Below are positions 1-9,900 of a DNA stretch of 34,116 nt, in pieces. The stretch is taken from positions 1 to 34,116 of the forward strand of contig JAFTSI010000036.1 of assembly GCA_017467345.1 (NCBI GenBank), given 5' to 3'. The notes below the pieces were generated by a model, which was not told the DNA's origin, did no database searches, and saw only the letters and a program-made list of their open reading frames with translations. Every line of letters begins with the position of its first letter. The first letter of the stretch is position 1. The stretch comes from Clostridia bacterium. GTDB taxonomy: Bacteria; Bacillota; Clostridia; Christensenellales; Borkfalkiaceae. Position numbers and translations under genes: made by a program.

Positions 1-1728
1 AGTTCCAGCCCTTAATGTAGATAAATCACAACTCTCTACACTTGAAGTAACATTAGTTCCAGAATATTTAACGGCATATCCATTATGCCCTGCCACAGGA
101 TTCCATTGCGCGTTGTAGCCCGACATCTCAAGACCCGTAGGCATTGCTTGAACAGTTATTTTAAATGCTAAAGCCTTTTCAGTTAAGCAAGGTAAAGTTA
201 CATATTTCTTTCCAGAAATCGTTTTCACCCCACCCATACTCTTTATATAGTAATTGTATTCTTGTTGAGCAGATATACCATTATCAGCGACATTTCTATC
301 TGTAATAGATAACGCAGTAGTATATAAACCTTGTAATAATACTCCATCTTTATAAAGTTGATATCCAGTTGCATTAGAAACTGCTTGATAATTAACGGTA
401 AATCCTGCTGCAATATTACTTTGTTCACTTCTAATATAATTGTTAGTTGCTGCCTTAGGCGCTGCAAGCCTTTCAATGGTTAAAACTGACGAATATTTAG
501 AATCATAATAAGTTCCATCATTTTCGGCAACGCTTTTTACTCTAACGGTGTAAGTTCCTTCTTCTGCATAAGCGTGTGCAAATGAACTTTGTGCCGCGCC
601 AAATGATTGAACTGATGATTGACCATTTTTAGTTACTTCAACGGTGTATCCTACTGCACCGTTTACAGCATTCCAAATTAAGTTATTATTTGCTTCGCCA
701 TCAAGTTCTAAATCAGCATTCCAGTTAAGAACGGGAGATTCTAAAATATAAATGGTTTTAACTTCTGACCATACCGAGAAATAATCTTCCCCTGCATATG
801 GCAATAACGATACATCTAAAGACACACCAGAATTAAGGTTTTCAAACTTTTCTTCGGTTATTTTATCGTTTTGAACAACATTGTTTATTTTAATTTTATA
901 TTCAGTTGCACCAACAACTTCATCCCAAGACAAAATACCATCAGTCATTACTAAATTAGTTACATTTGGCAAATAATGAAACTCTTTTGCAATAACTTTT
1001 GAATCAAAAGTAGTTGTATGGTTACCAACGGCCTTAACTTCTACTGCAAAATCGCTGCTATTTGCATCATAATAATATTGAGTTCCTGTAATTTCTTCTT
1101 TTTGCCCATTAATATTAATTTCATATTTTTGAGAGTTTCCTGTCCAACTGATTTTTTCGCCATCATATTTAAGCGATAATGGAGTGGCGTTTATATAAAC
1201 ACTTTTTTCTGCGCTCCATAATGCATAGTAACTATCATCACCAGATACAACAGGTTTTACTTTTACCCTATTACTACCTGCTACTAATCCGTTATAACTT
1301 GTTCCCATAACTTCTTCAGACACAACGGTTCCGTTAACACTTATTTTATAACCAGTTGCACCGTTTATTGCATCCCAAGAAAGCGTGCCGTCTATATCAG
1401 CATTAATTTGAGTTATAGTAGATAACGCACGGAAAGTTTTACTTTCTTCAAGTTCAGTTGCAGCATTTACTGCCCCTACCGTTACTTCAAAATCTTGCCC
1501 ATTAGCATTATAAGAAAACACATTAGAATTAACGCGTTGCTTTTCGCCACCGTTTATTGAAACATTATAATACTCGGCAAGTTCAACCTTATTCCAGGTA
1601 ATAACAGTTCCATCATATTGAATGTTTTCTGGCTTTACTAAAGATGAGCCACAACTACAAGCATTAAGCCCAAACACCAAAGCCAATAAGCACCCTAAAC
1701 TTAAAATTGTTAGAATAAACTTTTTCAT
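1..1728 (-). CDS. Surface lipoprotein with fibronectin-III-like repeats (3' end outside window)
   Basis: The frame is open without a stop for 576 codons from an ATG at 1728 to the window edge, so the C-terminus is missing. The start follows an AAGGAG site. Residues 1-24 form a lipoprotein signal (MKKF, hydrophobic core, lipobox LNAC), so the protein is probably anchored to the outer face of the membrane at Cys24. The rest is a chain of weakly similar beta-sandwich-like units with the pattern hydrophobic-x-W-(N/D)-x-V-x-G-A-x-x-Y-x-(I/V)-x-(I/V)-N-G. The signature Trp sits at about 45, 118, 195, 268, 352 and 542, with Tyr at about 448, giving a spacing of 73-96 residues. This is the usual look of FN3-like repeats in clostridial surface proteins. 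No catalytic domain is visible in the part seen. It probably forms an operon with the repeat lipoprotein 36 bp upstream. A role in adhesion or glycan contact is inference only. Confidence 0.8.
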   Translation of the reverse strand, partial: MKKFILTILSLGCLLALVFGLNACSCGSSLVKPENIQYDGTVITWNKVELAEYYNVSINGGEKQRVNSNVFSYNANGQDFEVTVGAVNAATELEESKTFRALSTITQINADIDGTLSWDAINGATGYKISVNGTVVSEEVMGTSYNGLVAGSNRVKVKPVVSGDDSYYALWSAEKSVYINATPLSLKYDGEKISWTGNSQKYEININGQKEEITGTQYYYDANSSDFAVEVKAVGNHTTTFDSKVIAKEFHYLPNVTNLVMTDGILSWDEVVGATEYKIKINNVVQNDKITEEKFENLNSGVSLDVSLLPYAGEDYFSVWSEVKTIYILESPVLNWNADLELDGEANNNLIWNAVNGAVGYTVEVTKNGQSSVQSFGAAQSSFAHAYAEEGTYTVRVKSVAENDGTYYDSKYSSVLTIERLAAPKAATNNYIRSEQSNIAAGFTVNYQAVSNATGYQLYKDGVLLQGLYTTALSITDRNVADNGISAQQEYNYYIKSMGGVKTISGKKYVTLPCLTEKALAFKITVQAMPTGLEMSGYNAQWNPVAGHNGYAVKYSGTNVTSSVESCDLSTLRAGT

Positions 1729-1764
1729 CCTTTTTTACTCCTTATTCTTTTGTTTTATATATAA

Positions 1765-3390
1765 TTAAAATAACGCGCTTGTATCAGGATATGATACTTC
1801 TACCCACACATCGGTGAAATATGCATAATAACAATATGAACTATAGCCACAAATATAAATTTTTGGTCCATTAAGGTTAATCGTTTTATTACGAGAGTTT
1901 GATTGCCAAGTTCCTGATTGCATTTGTTTTTCACTAAACTCCCAAACCAAATAAGCACTGCTTGCTGTTGTTGTAGAATACCACGACATATAGTTTATAT
2001 GGTTTTGGGAACCATGGCTTGATTTATAGTGAACAGTTATATCTACCGTTCTAACACCTTTACTATACAATTCTGTTAAATCAAGAACTTGATACCCAAC
2101 CGCGTAAGAACTATTAGACATACTCGGTGAAGATTTATATCCAACATCCCACGAACCACTATCATCAACTATTGAATATTTGCATTCTACTATCTTATAC
2201 CATTTTGCGTAAAGTTTAATGCTTGCTTGAGGCATTGAGGTTGAAGTGTATTTTTCGCTAGTTTGGGTATACCAGCCTGCAAAAATAAAGCCACTTTTTG
2301 TTGGCGATGGCAAGGTTACTGCCGAGCCAGTTTCTTGTGCTATATATGATACTTCAGTTCCACCACGCGAATCAAAAGTAATAGTTGGTTTCCATTGTGC
2401 AGTTAAGGTTACACTATTAGTAGGCATTGTGGTATAATTAACGGTGTTACCACCTTCATCTTTCCAACCATTAAATACATAATTAGTGCGTTCTGGGGTG
2501 GGTAATTCTATTTCGTTACCTGCTTTATTTACAAGTGGATTTATTTGTTTGCCACCATTTGTGTTAAAATCAATAACTGGCGCAAACTCTAAAGCATATA
2601 AAATTGTTTCGCCAGTAATTTTACCAGTGAAAGGGGTTGAACTGCCTTCGGTTTTAGTCCAAGAATATACTGCCTTGCCACCTATTCTTGTTTCGCAAAC
2701 TATATCTTTTGCATAAGTGCCGTATTCAATAGATACTTCTTCAAAAGTGTTGCCAGAATCAAAATATAAGGTAACATTATACATTTGTCCTTGGAAACCT
2801 GCGTAAAGATAAACCCTATTATCTTGAGTAGGTAAAGTAAAAGTATTTTCATTAAAAATATTTTTTGCAGGCAACACGCCGTATTCATCTGCTATTTGTT
2901 CGCCACCACGGTTTGTTTCAGTAAACCAACCTTTAAAGTTTTTATTTTCAATTGATAGACCTAAAGGTAGTTCTGGAAGTTGTGAATCGTAGGCAACTTC
3001 TATACTTCTTACATCAGTTACAGGCGCACCTTGATAATCTAAAATAATGTTATAAACCTTTGGCTCCCATTGTGGGTATAAAACCATATTCTTTTTATCG
3101 GTAAAAGCCGAAAGTGATAACCCTGAACTATCAACAAATTTTGTTCCACCAACGCTTGCGTCAAACAAGCCTTTAAAATCATAGCCTGTTTTAATGGGGA
3201 TACTTTCCATTGAATAAAGTTCGCCATTTTTTACAGTTATAGTTTTAGTGCCCTCATCTAACGCGTATTGTATGGTGTAGGTTGCATCTGAGTTCCAGTC
3301 ATCTTCATCATCACCACAAGCGAAAAGTGTTGAAGAACAACAAATTAATAATGCTAACAATACGGTAAGTTTTTTTAATAAGTTTTTCAT
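1765..3390 (-). CDS. Lipoprotein with InlB B-type (Listeria-Bacteroides) repeats
   Basis: The product has 541 residues. The ATG at 3390 is preferred over the in-frame GTG at 3396 because AAGGAG lies 5 nt before the ATG and would abut the GTG. Residues 1-25 form a lipoprotein signal ending in the lipobox LFAC (Cys25), followed by an acidic GDDEDD stretch. About five InlB B-repeat-like units follow, at roughly 38-110, 112-200, 203-270, 272-335 and 336-399. Each has a beta strand, a hydrophobic-x-GW(F/Y/K) or KGLF core and a closing L-(Y/T)-(A/P)-(Q/K)-W. The last two (FNTNGG to AQWKP; FDSRGG to AKWYK) match the family best. The final 140 residues are rich in Tyr, Ser and Trp, and I do not recognise them. 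Such repeats are known from bacterial cell-surface proteins. The ligand is unknown. Confidence 0.85.
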   Translation of the reverse strand: MKNLLKKLTVLLALLICCSSTLFACGDDEDDWNSDATYTIQYALDEGTKTITVKNGELYSMESIPIKTGYDFKGLFDASVGGTKFVDSSGLSLSAFTDKKNMVLYPQWEPKVYNIILDYQGAPVTDVRSIEVAYDSQLPELPLGLSIENKNFKGWFTETNRGGEQIADEYGVLPAKNIFNENTFTLPTQDNRVYLYAGFQGQMYNVTLYFDSGNTFEEVSIEYGTYAKDIVCETRIGGKAVYSWTKTEGSSTPFTGKITGETILYALEFAPVIDFNTNGGKQINPLVNKAGNEIELPTPERTNYVFNGWKDEGGNTVNYTTMPTNSVTLTAQWKPTITFDSRGGTEVSYIAQETGSAVTLPSPTKSGFIFAGWYTQTSEKYTSTSMPQASIKLYAKWYKIVECKYSIVDDSGSWDVGYKSSPSMSNSSYAVGYQVLDLTELYSKGVRTVDITVHYKSSHGSQNHINYMSWYSTTTASSAYLVWEFSEKQMQSGTWQSNSRNKTINLNGPKIYICGYSSYCYYAYFTDVWVEVSYPDTSALF

Positions 3391-3408
3391 TTTCACTCCT
3401 TATATAAT

Positions 3409-4173
3409 TTATTCGTTTGTCCAGCCCATAATTTTTGCAAAACCATAAAACAAACCCCCACCAATAAATAATATTGGAAAAATATACATAGCTATATTGC
3501 TACAACCACAGCCAGAATCATAACTGCTTTTCATATATTCAAAATTGTGGTTTGTTACTTTAACATTTGAAAGCTCGCCCATTCCTTCTTTAGAAATTAA
3601 AATTTGCTCAGGGCTACGATTTTCAAAATATTCATCATAATATTCATAGTAATAAATCTTAACATTATCAAAAGTAACATTAGATATTTTGCCTTCAAAC
3701 TCATCAAAAAGCCCATTTTCAACAGCAAAATTAGAGATAGTGTGGTAGTTAAACTTTATTTCGCTATTAAAGTAATCGCCAAGTGAAATTAACTCCCCAC
3801 CAAAATCTAAATCGCTTTTTATTGTAATTCTATATTTATTGATATCTTGAACATTATCAAGTGACTTAAAATCTTCTACGCTATTAACGGTGATTATTGT
3901 TTTTTGTGGGGAAACCATACCAAAAATCATTCCACCAACTGAAACTGTTAAAATTGCTATGCTTATTATTGATAAAATAAAATAATCTAAGTTTATGATA
4001 TTTCTTATAGCAAAAAAAAGTATTATCGCAGATATGCAAACAAATATTGCTATTACCCACCCATACTTCATAACCCCATAAATAATCATAGGATTAAATA
4101 TCAAAAAAAACGAGCCAACACATAGCGCGCAAGTAGGCAACAATAAACCTATTCCAACAAATACTGATGCCAT
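3409..4173 (-). CDS. Small multi-pass membrane protein with an extracytoplasmic beta-rich loop
   Basis: The product has 254 residues. The start is preceded by a GGGGA site. There are three probable N-terminal membrane segments (about 3-27, 37-56 and 63-86), a soluble region of about 135 residues, and one more membrane segment near 227-246. The soluble part contains phrases such as NYHTISNFAVENGLFDEF and GKISNVTFDNVKIYY, which resemble GLUG-type or right-handed beta-helix repeats of surface proteins. A CGC motif (SGCGCSN) sits just before the last membrane segment. The gene is 18 bp upstream of the InlB-repeat lipoprotein and probably in the same operon, and it diverges from the small regulator at 4308. 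I do not recognise the family, and no enzymatic motif is visible. Confidence 0.7.
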   Translation of the reverse strand: MASVFVGIGLLLPTCALCVGSFFLIFNPMIIYGVMKYGWVIAIFVCISAIILFFAIRNIINLDYFILSIISIAILTVSVGGMIFGMVSPQKTIITVNSVEDFKSLDNVQDINKYRITIKSDLDFGGELISLGDYFNSEIKFNYHTISNFAVENGLFDEFEGKISNVTFDNVKIYYYEYYDEYFENRSPEQILISKEGMGELSNVKVTNHNFEYMKSSYDSGCGCSNIAMYIFPILFIGGGLFYGFAKIMGWTNE

Positions 4174-4245
4174 TTATAATCCCCTATTTCTTTCACTATT
4201 TTCCTAATTCGACGAATAACAATTATATTTTTAGACAAAATAAAT

Positions 4246-4285
4246 TATAATACGAGTAATTCTCGTATGTAAAGCAATTTACGAG
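4246..4285 (+). promoter_or_regulatory. Probable promoter and palindromic operator for the XRE regulator
   Basis: A TATAAT hexamer (4246-4251) is directly followed by a perfect palindrome, ATACGAG-taatt-CTCGTAT (4250-4268). A further TACGAG half-site lies at 4280-4285, 30 nt after the first half. The palindrome would cover the transcription start used by this -10 box, as expected for an autorepressor operator. It also sits in the divergent gap to the membrane protein gene, so it could control both directions. The -35 element is weak (TTATAT at 4223-4228). Binding by the adjacent XRE protein is inference. Confidence 0.55.
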
Positions 4286-4307
4286 CATTTATAGTATTAT
4301 ATAAAAT

Positions 4308-4514
4308 ATGGAAATTATATCTATAAGGATTAAAGAAATAAGATTAGAAAACAATTTAACACAATCTCAATTTGGAAAACTACTTAATGTTTCTCAAGAT
4401 AATGTTTCTTTATGGGAAAAGGGAAAAAGTGTTCCTGGCGCTTTGCAAATAAAATTAATAGCAAAAACTTTTAAAGTTTCTGCTGATTATATTTTGGGTT
4501 TAGAAGATTATTAA
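4308..4514 (+). CDS. XRE-family (Cro/CI-type) helix-turn-helix regulator
   Basis: The product has 68 residues, essentially a single HTH_3 domain. RIKEIRLENNLTQSQFGKLL forms helices 1-2, LNVSQDNVSLWEKGKSVP the recognition region, and LIAKTFKVSADYILGLED the usual C-terminal tail that packs the five-helix bundle. There is no dimerisation or sensing domain beyond this. Unlike its neighbours it has no Shine-Dalgarno sequence: the bases before ATG are AT-rich (TATATAAAAT). It is the only plus-strand gene in the left half, and it points away from the surface-protein genes across a 134-bp gap with a palindrome. A local autoregulated repressor is the simplest reading. The targets are not known. Confidence 0.85.
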   Translation: MEIISIRIKEIRLENNLTQSQFGKLLNVSQDNVSLWEKGKSVPGALQIKLIAKTFKVSADYILGLEDY

Positions 4515-4544
4515 AAAGTCCTTGAATATTCAAGGACTTTTTAA
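4511..4544 (+). terminator. Intrinsic terminator after the XRE regulator
   Basis: The inverted repeat AAAAAGTCCTTGAA/TTCAAGGACTTTTT overlaps the TAA stop of the regulator and ends in a T run. It is symmetrical, so it can work in both directions. It faces the pfp terminator 20 bp further on. Confidence 0.8.
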
Positions 4545-4563
4545 ATATTTTATATTAAAACAA

Positions 4564-4594
4564 AATGCCCGAAAGCAAAATGCTTTCGGGCATT
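4564..4594 (-). terminator. Intrinsic terminator of the pfkA-pfp end of the operon
   Basis: The stem AATGCCCGAAAGCA/TGCTTTCGGGCATT has a 3-nt loop and is followed, reading the minus strand, by TTTGTTTTA. It lies 16 bp past the pfp stop. Confidence 0.88.
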
Positions 4595-4610
4595 AATATT
4601 TTATGAAAGA

Positions 4611-5861
4611 TTATTTCTTTTCAACAAGAACTTTTTTGAGTTTAGCAAACCTTGGAAGTCCATCTTCTTTGAGCATGTTGGGTTCGCCTTGGATTAAAGG
4701 AAGTGCATACTTAACGAATTCTTCGCTAATACCGGTGCCGTTGTTGATAATCCATTCAAGTGGAACGGTTTTTTCGGTGTTAGCAGCAAGTTCTAATGGA
4801 AGAAGTTTGTATTCACATTCGTAAACATCACCATCTTTTCTTGCATAGCAAACCATTTTATCAGTTTCACCATTAACTGCAGCCTTAACTGCTTCACGGC
4901 CTGCCTTGAAGGTTTCTTCAATGTCAGTTCCAGATGCGCAGTGAGCACCACATCTTTGCATTAATGAAAGTTCAATGCCACGGGTCTTGTAGCCAGTTTT
5001 TGCCTTGATAAGGTTAGCAAGTTGAGAAGCAACACCACCAAGTTGAGCGTGACCAAAACTATCTCTTGCAGCAGTTTCGCCAAGCGCTTCACAAATAAGA
5101 GTGCCGTTTTTATCGTGAATACCTTCACTTACAACTGCGATACACTTATTGTTGTTTTTAGCGCAAACTGCTTTAACATCTTCAACAAACTTATCTGCAT
5201 CAAAGTCAACTTCAGGAAGATAAATAAGGTCTGCGCCTAATCCCTTGTAGTTAGCAAGAGCAGCGGCAGCAGTAAGCCAACCAGCGTTTCTACCCATACA
5301 TTCAATTACGCAAACCATAGGAGTGTCGTAAACTTTTGCATCAAGGTTGATTTCCATAATAGAAGTTGCAATGTATTTAGCAGCCGAAGCAAAACCTGGA
5401 CAGTGGTCAGTTCCATAAAGGTCGTTATCAATAGTTTTTGGAACGCCGATAACATTGATATCGTAGCCAGATTTAGCCATATACTTACTAATTTTGTTAC
5501 AAGTATCCATACTGTCGTTTCCGCCGTTATAGAAGAAGAAACGAACATTATACTTTTTGAATACTTCTAAAAGTCTCTTATAATCGGTATCGTCAACATC
5601 AGCATCTTTGAGTTTGTATCTTACAGAACCCATAGCCGAAGAAGGTGTGTTTTTTAAGAGTTCAAGTTCTTTTTTATCTTCCTTGCCGATATCATAGAAC
5701 TCTTCATCTAAAATACCCCTAATACCGTGTGCTGCGCCATAAACGGCGGTGATTGCGTCGCTTTCAAGTCCTTCAATAAATACGCCTGCTGCGCTTGCGT
5801 TAATAACTGAAGTAGGTCCGCCCGATTGAGCAAACATAAGTGCACCTTTTAAGCCTTTCAT
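4611..5861 (-). CDS. pfp: Pyrophosphate-type phosphofructokinase (diphosphate-fructose-6-phosphate 1-phosphotransferase)
   Basis: The 416-residue product belongs to the phosphofructokinase superfamily. This branch phosphorylates fructose 6-phosphate with PPi rather than ATP, reversibly, in the cytoplasm. Diagnostic residues are the GGND motif at 113-116, with Asp where ATP enzymes have Gly, and the Lys in PKTIDND at 141-147, which replaces the Gly of ATP enzymes; the catalytic Asp lies in TIDND. The N-terminal AQSGGPTSVINAS matches the phosphate-binding start of the family. Its length exceeds the 320 residues of ATP-PFK, as usual for this clade. A strong AGGAGA site precedes ATG. It lies 29 bp downstream of pfkA, so the cell appears to co-express both phosphofructokinase types. 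Cofactor use is inferred from motifs, not measured. Confidence 0.92.
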   Translation of the reverse strand: MKGLKGALMFAQSGGPTSVINASAAGVFIEGLESDAITAVYGAAHGIRGILDEEFYDIGKEDKKELELLKNTPSSAMGSVRYKLKDADVDDTDYKRLLEVFKKYNVRFFFYNGGNDSMDTCNKISKYMAKSGYDINVIGVPKTIDNDLYGTDHCPGFASAAKYIATSIMEINLDAKVYDTPMVCVIECMGRNAGWLTAAAALANYKGLGADLIYLPEVDFDADKFVEDVKAVCAKNNNKCIAVVSEGIHDKNGTLICEALGETAARDSFGHAQLGGVASQLANLIKAKTGYKTRGIELSLMQRCGAHCASGTDIEETFKAGREAVKAAVNGETDKMVCYARKDGDVYECEYKLLPLELAANTEKTVPLEWIINNGTGISEEFVKYALPLIQGEPNMLKEDGLPRFAKLKKVLVEKK

Positions 5862-5890
5862 AATAATTTCTCCTAATGTATTTTTATTTT

Positions 5891-6856
5891 TTATTTTCTT
5901 AAAATATTTTGAGCCGAATACAATTCCTCGTCAAAGGTTCTCTTCGCCTTGAACACTTCATCAAAAGGAACGGCAATAATCTTATTGCCCTTAATACCCA
6001 TAGCGCTTGAAACGGTTGTTTCATCTTTAATCATTTCAACTGCTTTAACTGCAAGCCTTGTTGCAAGTATTCTATCTGCCATAGTTGGAGAGCCACCGCG
6101 TTGAACATGACCTAAGTGGGTAATTTTAATATTAACACCTGCGTGTTCGTTTAAGTATTTAACGATTTCATCACGATTGCCTGCGCCCTCTGCTAAAACT
6201 ATCATATTAGATGTTTTGCCACGAAGTTTACTTTTTACAAGCGACCTTGCAATTTCATCTAAATCGTAAGGAAGTTCGGGAACTAATATATATTCAGCGC
6301 CACCTGCAATTGCAGAATAGAGCGCGATATCGCCACAATGCCTACCCATAACTTCTACTAAACTAACACGGTCGTGCGATTGCATAGTGTCGCGAAGATT
6401 ATTTATTGCAGATAAAACTGTGTTTACTGCAGTATCAAAACCTAAAGTATAATCGGTATAAGCAAGGTCATTATCAATAGTGCCTGGAATACCCATACAC
6501 TTAATACCAAAGTTATCGCTTAAATCTTTAGCACCACGGAAAGTTCCATCGCCACCGATAACCACAACACCTTCAATGCCAAATGCTTCAAGGGTTTGTG
6601 CTGCTTTTTGTTGACCTTCATATGTTACAAACTCTGGGCATCTTGCAGTTTTTAGGAAAGTTCCACCCCTTTGCACCATATCGCTTACTGAACGGTTTTG
6701 AAGTTCGGTGATTTGACCTTTAATAAGTCCGTCCCAACCCCTTTCAATTCCGTAAACTTGCATACCGTAAAATCTTGCCGTTCTAACCACCGCACGAATT
6801 GCGGCGTTCATACCAGGTGCGTCGCCACCACTGGTTAAGACTGCGATTTTATTCAT
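5891..6856 (-). CDS. pfkA: ATP-dependent 6-phosphofructokinase
   Basis: The 321-residue product has the standard length of bacterial PfkA, which converts fructose 6-phosphate and ATP to fructose 1,6-bisphosphate. The N-terminus LTSGGDAPGMNAAIR is the ATP phosphate loop. GGDG at 101-104 and PGTIDND at 124-130 carry the Gly residues typical of ATP users, and the catalytic Asp is Asp128. MGRHCGDIA and the substrate-binding HLGHVQRGGSPTMADR region are intact. A good ribosome site (AAAGGAGA) precedes the ATG. It follows dnaE by 79 bp, the dnaE-pfkA order common in Firmicutes, and is followed by the PPi-type paralogue. Confidence 0.96.
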   Translation of the reverse strand: MNKIAVLTSGGDAPGMNAAIRAVVRTARFYGMQVYGIERGWDGLIKGQITELQNRSVSDMVQRGGTFLKTARCPEFVTYEGQQKAAQTLEAFGIEGVVVIGGDGTFRGAKDLSDNFGIKCMGIPGTIDNDLAYTDYTLGFDTAVNTVLSAINNLRDTMQSHDRVSLVEVMGRHCGDIALYSAIAGGAEYILVPELPYDLDEIARSLVKSKLRGKTSNMIVLAEGAGNRDEIVKYLNEHAGVNIKITHLGHVQRGGSPTMADRILATRLAVKAVEMIKDETTVSSAMGIKGNKIIAVPFDEVFKAKRTFDEELYSAQNILRK

Positions 6857-6935
6857 ATATGTCTCCTTTGCATTTCATATGCTATTTGTTATTTTATCAT
6901 ATAATAAAGCAATTTTCTACCATTTTAACAGACTT

Positions 6936-9900
6936 TTAACATTTTTTCTTAAAAAATATTATTTCGTTATCGTTAAATATGCTTTTTAGTTCAGATAATA
7001 AACCTTCGCACTTGCGAATAGAAAGTTTAGTATCGTATTTCTTGTTTTGCATTGCAAGAATTACCTTTATATCGCCTGGGTAACTTTGTAATATATCTAA
7101 AACTGTATCTTGCTCACCTATTTTATCATCTGGAAGAATTAAACCCAAAAACTCTCTTTCAACCTTTTCTTCTTCAATAACTTCCAGTTTTTCAATAGTT
7201 TCGGCAATAATTTGTGGCTTACCGTCTTTAAGTTGAAGTTTACCAACAACCTTTACAGTTTGTTCTTCAGTTAAAAATCCCCTTGCTACATCATACACTT
7301 TTGGGAACACTATAACTTCAATTTGCCCATAGATATCTTCAACCGTCATAAACGCCATTGTAGAGCCACTCTTAGTTGAAAGGCGCTTAAACTCAGTTAT
7401 AATACCACCCATAGAAACAACTTCGTTTTCTTTAAACTCTGTGTAGGTTTTATTGCCTTCGTCATCTTCTTCATAGAAAGATAATACACTTGTGTTAAAG
7501 GTAAACTTATCAAACGCGCTCTTAAAGTCGGTTAATGGGTGACCTGAAAGGTATATTCCAAGCACCGATTTTTCAAGCGACAACCTTTCTTTAGATGGAT
7601 ACTCTGGTATATCGGTTGGTATTTCAAGTTTTAAGCCTTCATCTTCTTCAAGGAAAGTTCCAAAGAAACTTAATTGAATATCGCTCTTCTTTTTGTTAGA
7701 TGCCGACACCCTATCCATATATTCGGCATATATTTCCATAAGTGTTCTACGGTTAACATTAAAGCACTCAAAACTACCTGAAAGTATTAAACTTTCAACT
7801 AATCGCTTGTTAATGTTAAGGGATATACACCTATTAATAAAATCTTCAAAAGAAGTGAACTCACCATTTTTATTCCTTTCGGCAACGATATCGTTAATAA
7901 CAGCAAGCCCTACATTTTTAAGGCCAACTAATCCATAACGAATACCGCCGTTTTCACAAGAGAAGTATGCCTTACTCTTATTAATATCTGGTGGCAACAC
8001 CGCGATATTCTTGGTTTTTAAGTAGGTTAAATATTTTGAAAGTTCTTCAATCTTATCAAAACGGTTGTTAAGGATTGCGGTGAAAAACTCTACTGGATAG
8101 TAGTGCTTTAAGTATGCCGTTTGGTATGCCAAAACTGCATATGCTGCGGCGTGTGATTTGTTGAAAGCATATTTAGCAAAGTTTGCCATTTCATCAAATA
8201 CTTGGGTTGCAATCTCTAAAGGAACACCGTTTTTAACTGCGCCTGGTATTGGGTCGCCTTTTTCACTTAAACCACCCTCAATGAATATCTTCTTTTGGCG
8301 CGCCATTTCGGCTTCGTTCTTTTTACCCATTGCCCTACGAACAATATCAGATTGACCAAGTGAAAATCCACCGATAGTTTGGCACATTTGCATAACTTGT
8401 TCTTGGTAAATCATAACACCGTAAGTGGCTTTCAAAATAGGCTCTAATGATGGGTGTTTATATTCAATTAGGTTAGGGTTATGTTTGTATTTAACATAGG
8501 TTGGAATTGAATCCATAGGCCCTGGCCTATACATTGAAACACCTGCGATAATATCTTCAAAGGTAGAGGGCTTTAAGTCGCGCATAAACCTTTTCATACC
8601 GGGACTTTCAAGTTGGAACACGGCATCAGTTTCGCCATCACCTATCATTTTATAAACTTCGGGGTCTTCATAGCCAAGTTTATGGAAATCAAGTTCAACG
8701 CCAAAGTCTTCGCGAATATATTGCATAGCCTTTGAAATATCGGTTAGAGTGCGAAGTCCTAAAAAGTCCATTTTAAGCATACCAAGTTGCTCAACGACTT
8801 TCATATTAAATTGAGTGGTTATATCATCACCATTTCGTTGCAATGGCACATTATCGCTTATAACTTTTGAACAAATAACTACGCCTGCCGCGTGCATACC
8901 AGTTTGCCTTGGCATATCTTCAACACGCATAGCCATATCAACAACTTTACGAATAGTTTCATCACTTTCATAAAGTTCTTTAAGTTCTTTTACGCTAACA
9001 TCTTCGCCATCTTTATTCTTTTTAAAACCAAAACTTTCGGCAATGCCACTCTTACCGTCCATAAGTTTTGTAACCTTATCGGTTTCAGAATATGGAACGC
9101 GGTATACTCTGCCTACATCTTTAATGGCAACTCTACCTGCAAGCGTGCCAAAAGTAATGATTTGCGCAACACGGTCATAGCCATATTTTTCGCGAACATA
9201 TTCCACTACTTCACCACGCCTATCGTCTTGGAAGTCTATATCAAAGTCAGGCATACTAACGCGCTCTTTATTCAAAAATCTTTCAAATACTAAATCGTAT
9301 TTCAAAGGCTCTACATCAGTTATGCCAACAGAGTATGCAATAATACTTGAAACACCACTACCACGGCCTGCGCCTACGCTTATGCCTTGCTTTTTAGCCC
9401 AGTTAATAAAGTCCCAAACTATAAGATAGTATTCGGTATAGCCCATTCCGTTAATGGTTTCAAGTTCGTATTCAAACCTATCGCGAATTTCTTGAGTAAT
9501 AACAGGGTATCTTTCCCTTAACCCTTTTTCGGCAAGTTCACGGAAAAACTCATATGGAGTTTGACCAGTTTCGGGAACATATCCTGGAATTAGAGAGTTA
9601 TCTCTTATAGGTTCACATTTTGCGTTTAAATCAAACACTTCTTCTTCGGCGCATTTTTCGGCAATTTTAACGGTGTTTTCAATTGCCTCAGGAATATACG
9701 AAAAAAGTTCTGCCATTTCTTCGGGACTTTTTAAGTATGCTTGGTCGGTATCCATTTTAAAGCGCGTTGGGTCGTCTATAGTAGACTTTGTGCTTATGCA
9801 AGCAATAACATCTTGCACTTCGCTATCTTCTTTTTCAATATAGTGCACATCATTAGTTGCAACAAGTGGAATACCTGTTTCTTTTGAAAGTTTAATAAGA

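Noticed and set aside
243..476. Minus-strand frame of 77 codons near the left edge
   Set aside because: Overlaps the long open lipoprotein frame in another phase on the same strand; no ribosome site or recognisable features.
3391..3396. GTG at 3396 as start of the InlB-repeat lipoprotein
   Set aside because: The AAGGAG site would abut the GTG; the ATG at 3390 has correct spacing and a normal signal peptide.
8892..9293. Plus-strand frame of 133 codons
   Set aside because: Lies wholly inside dnaE on the opposite strand; low-complexity Phe/Asn/Ile-rich translation and no ribosome site.
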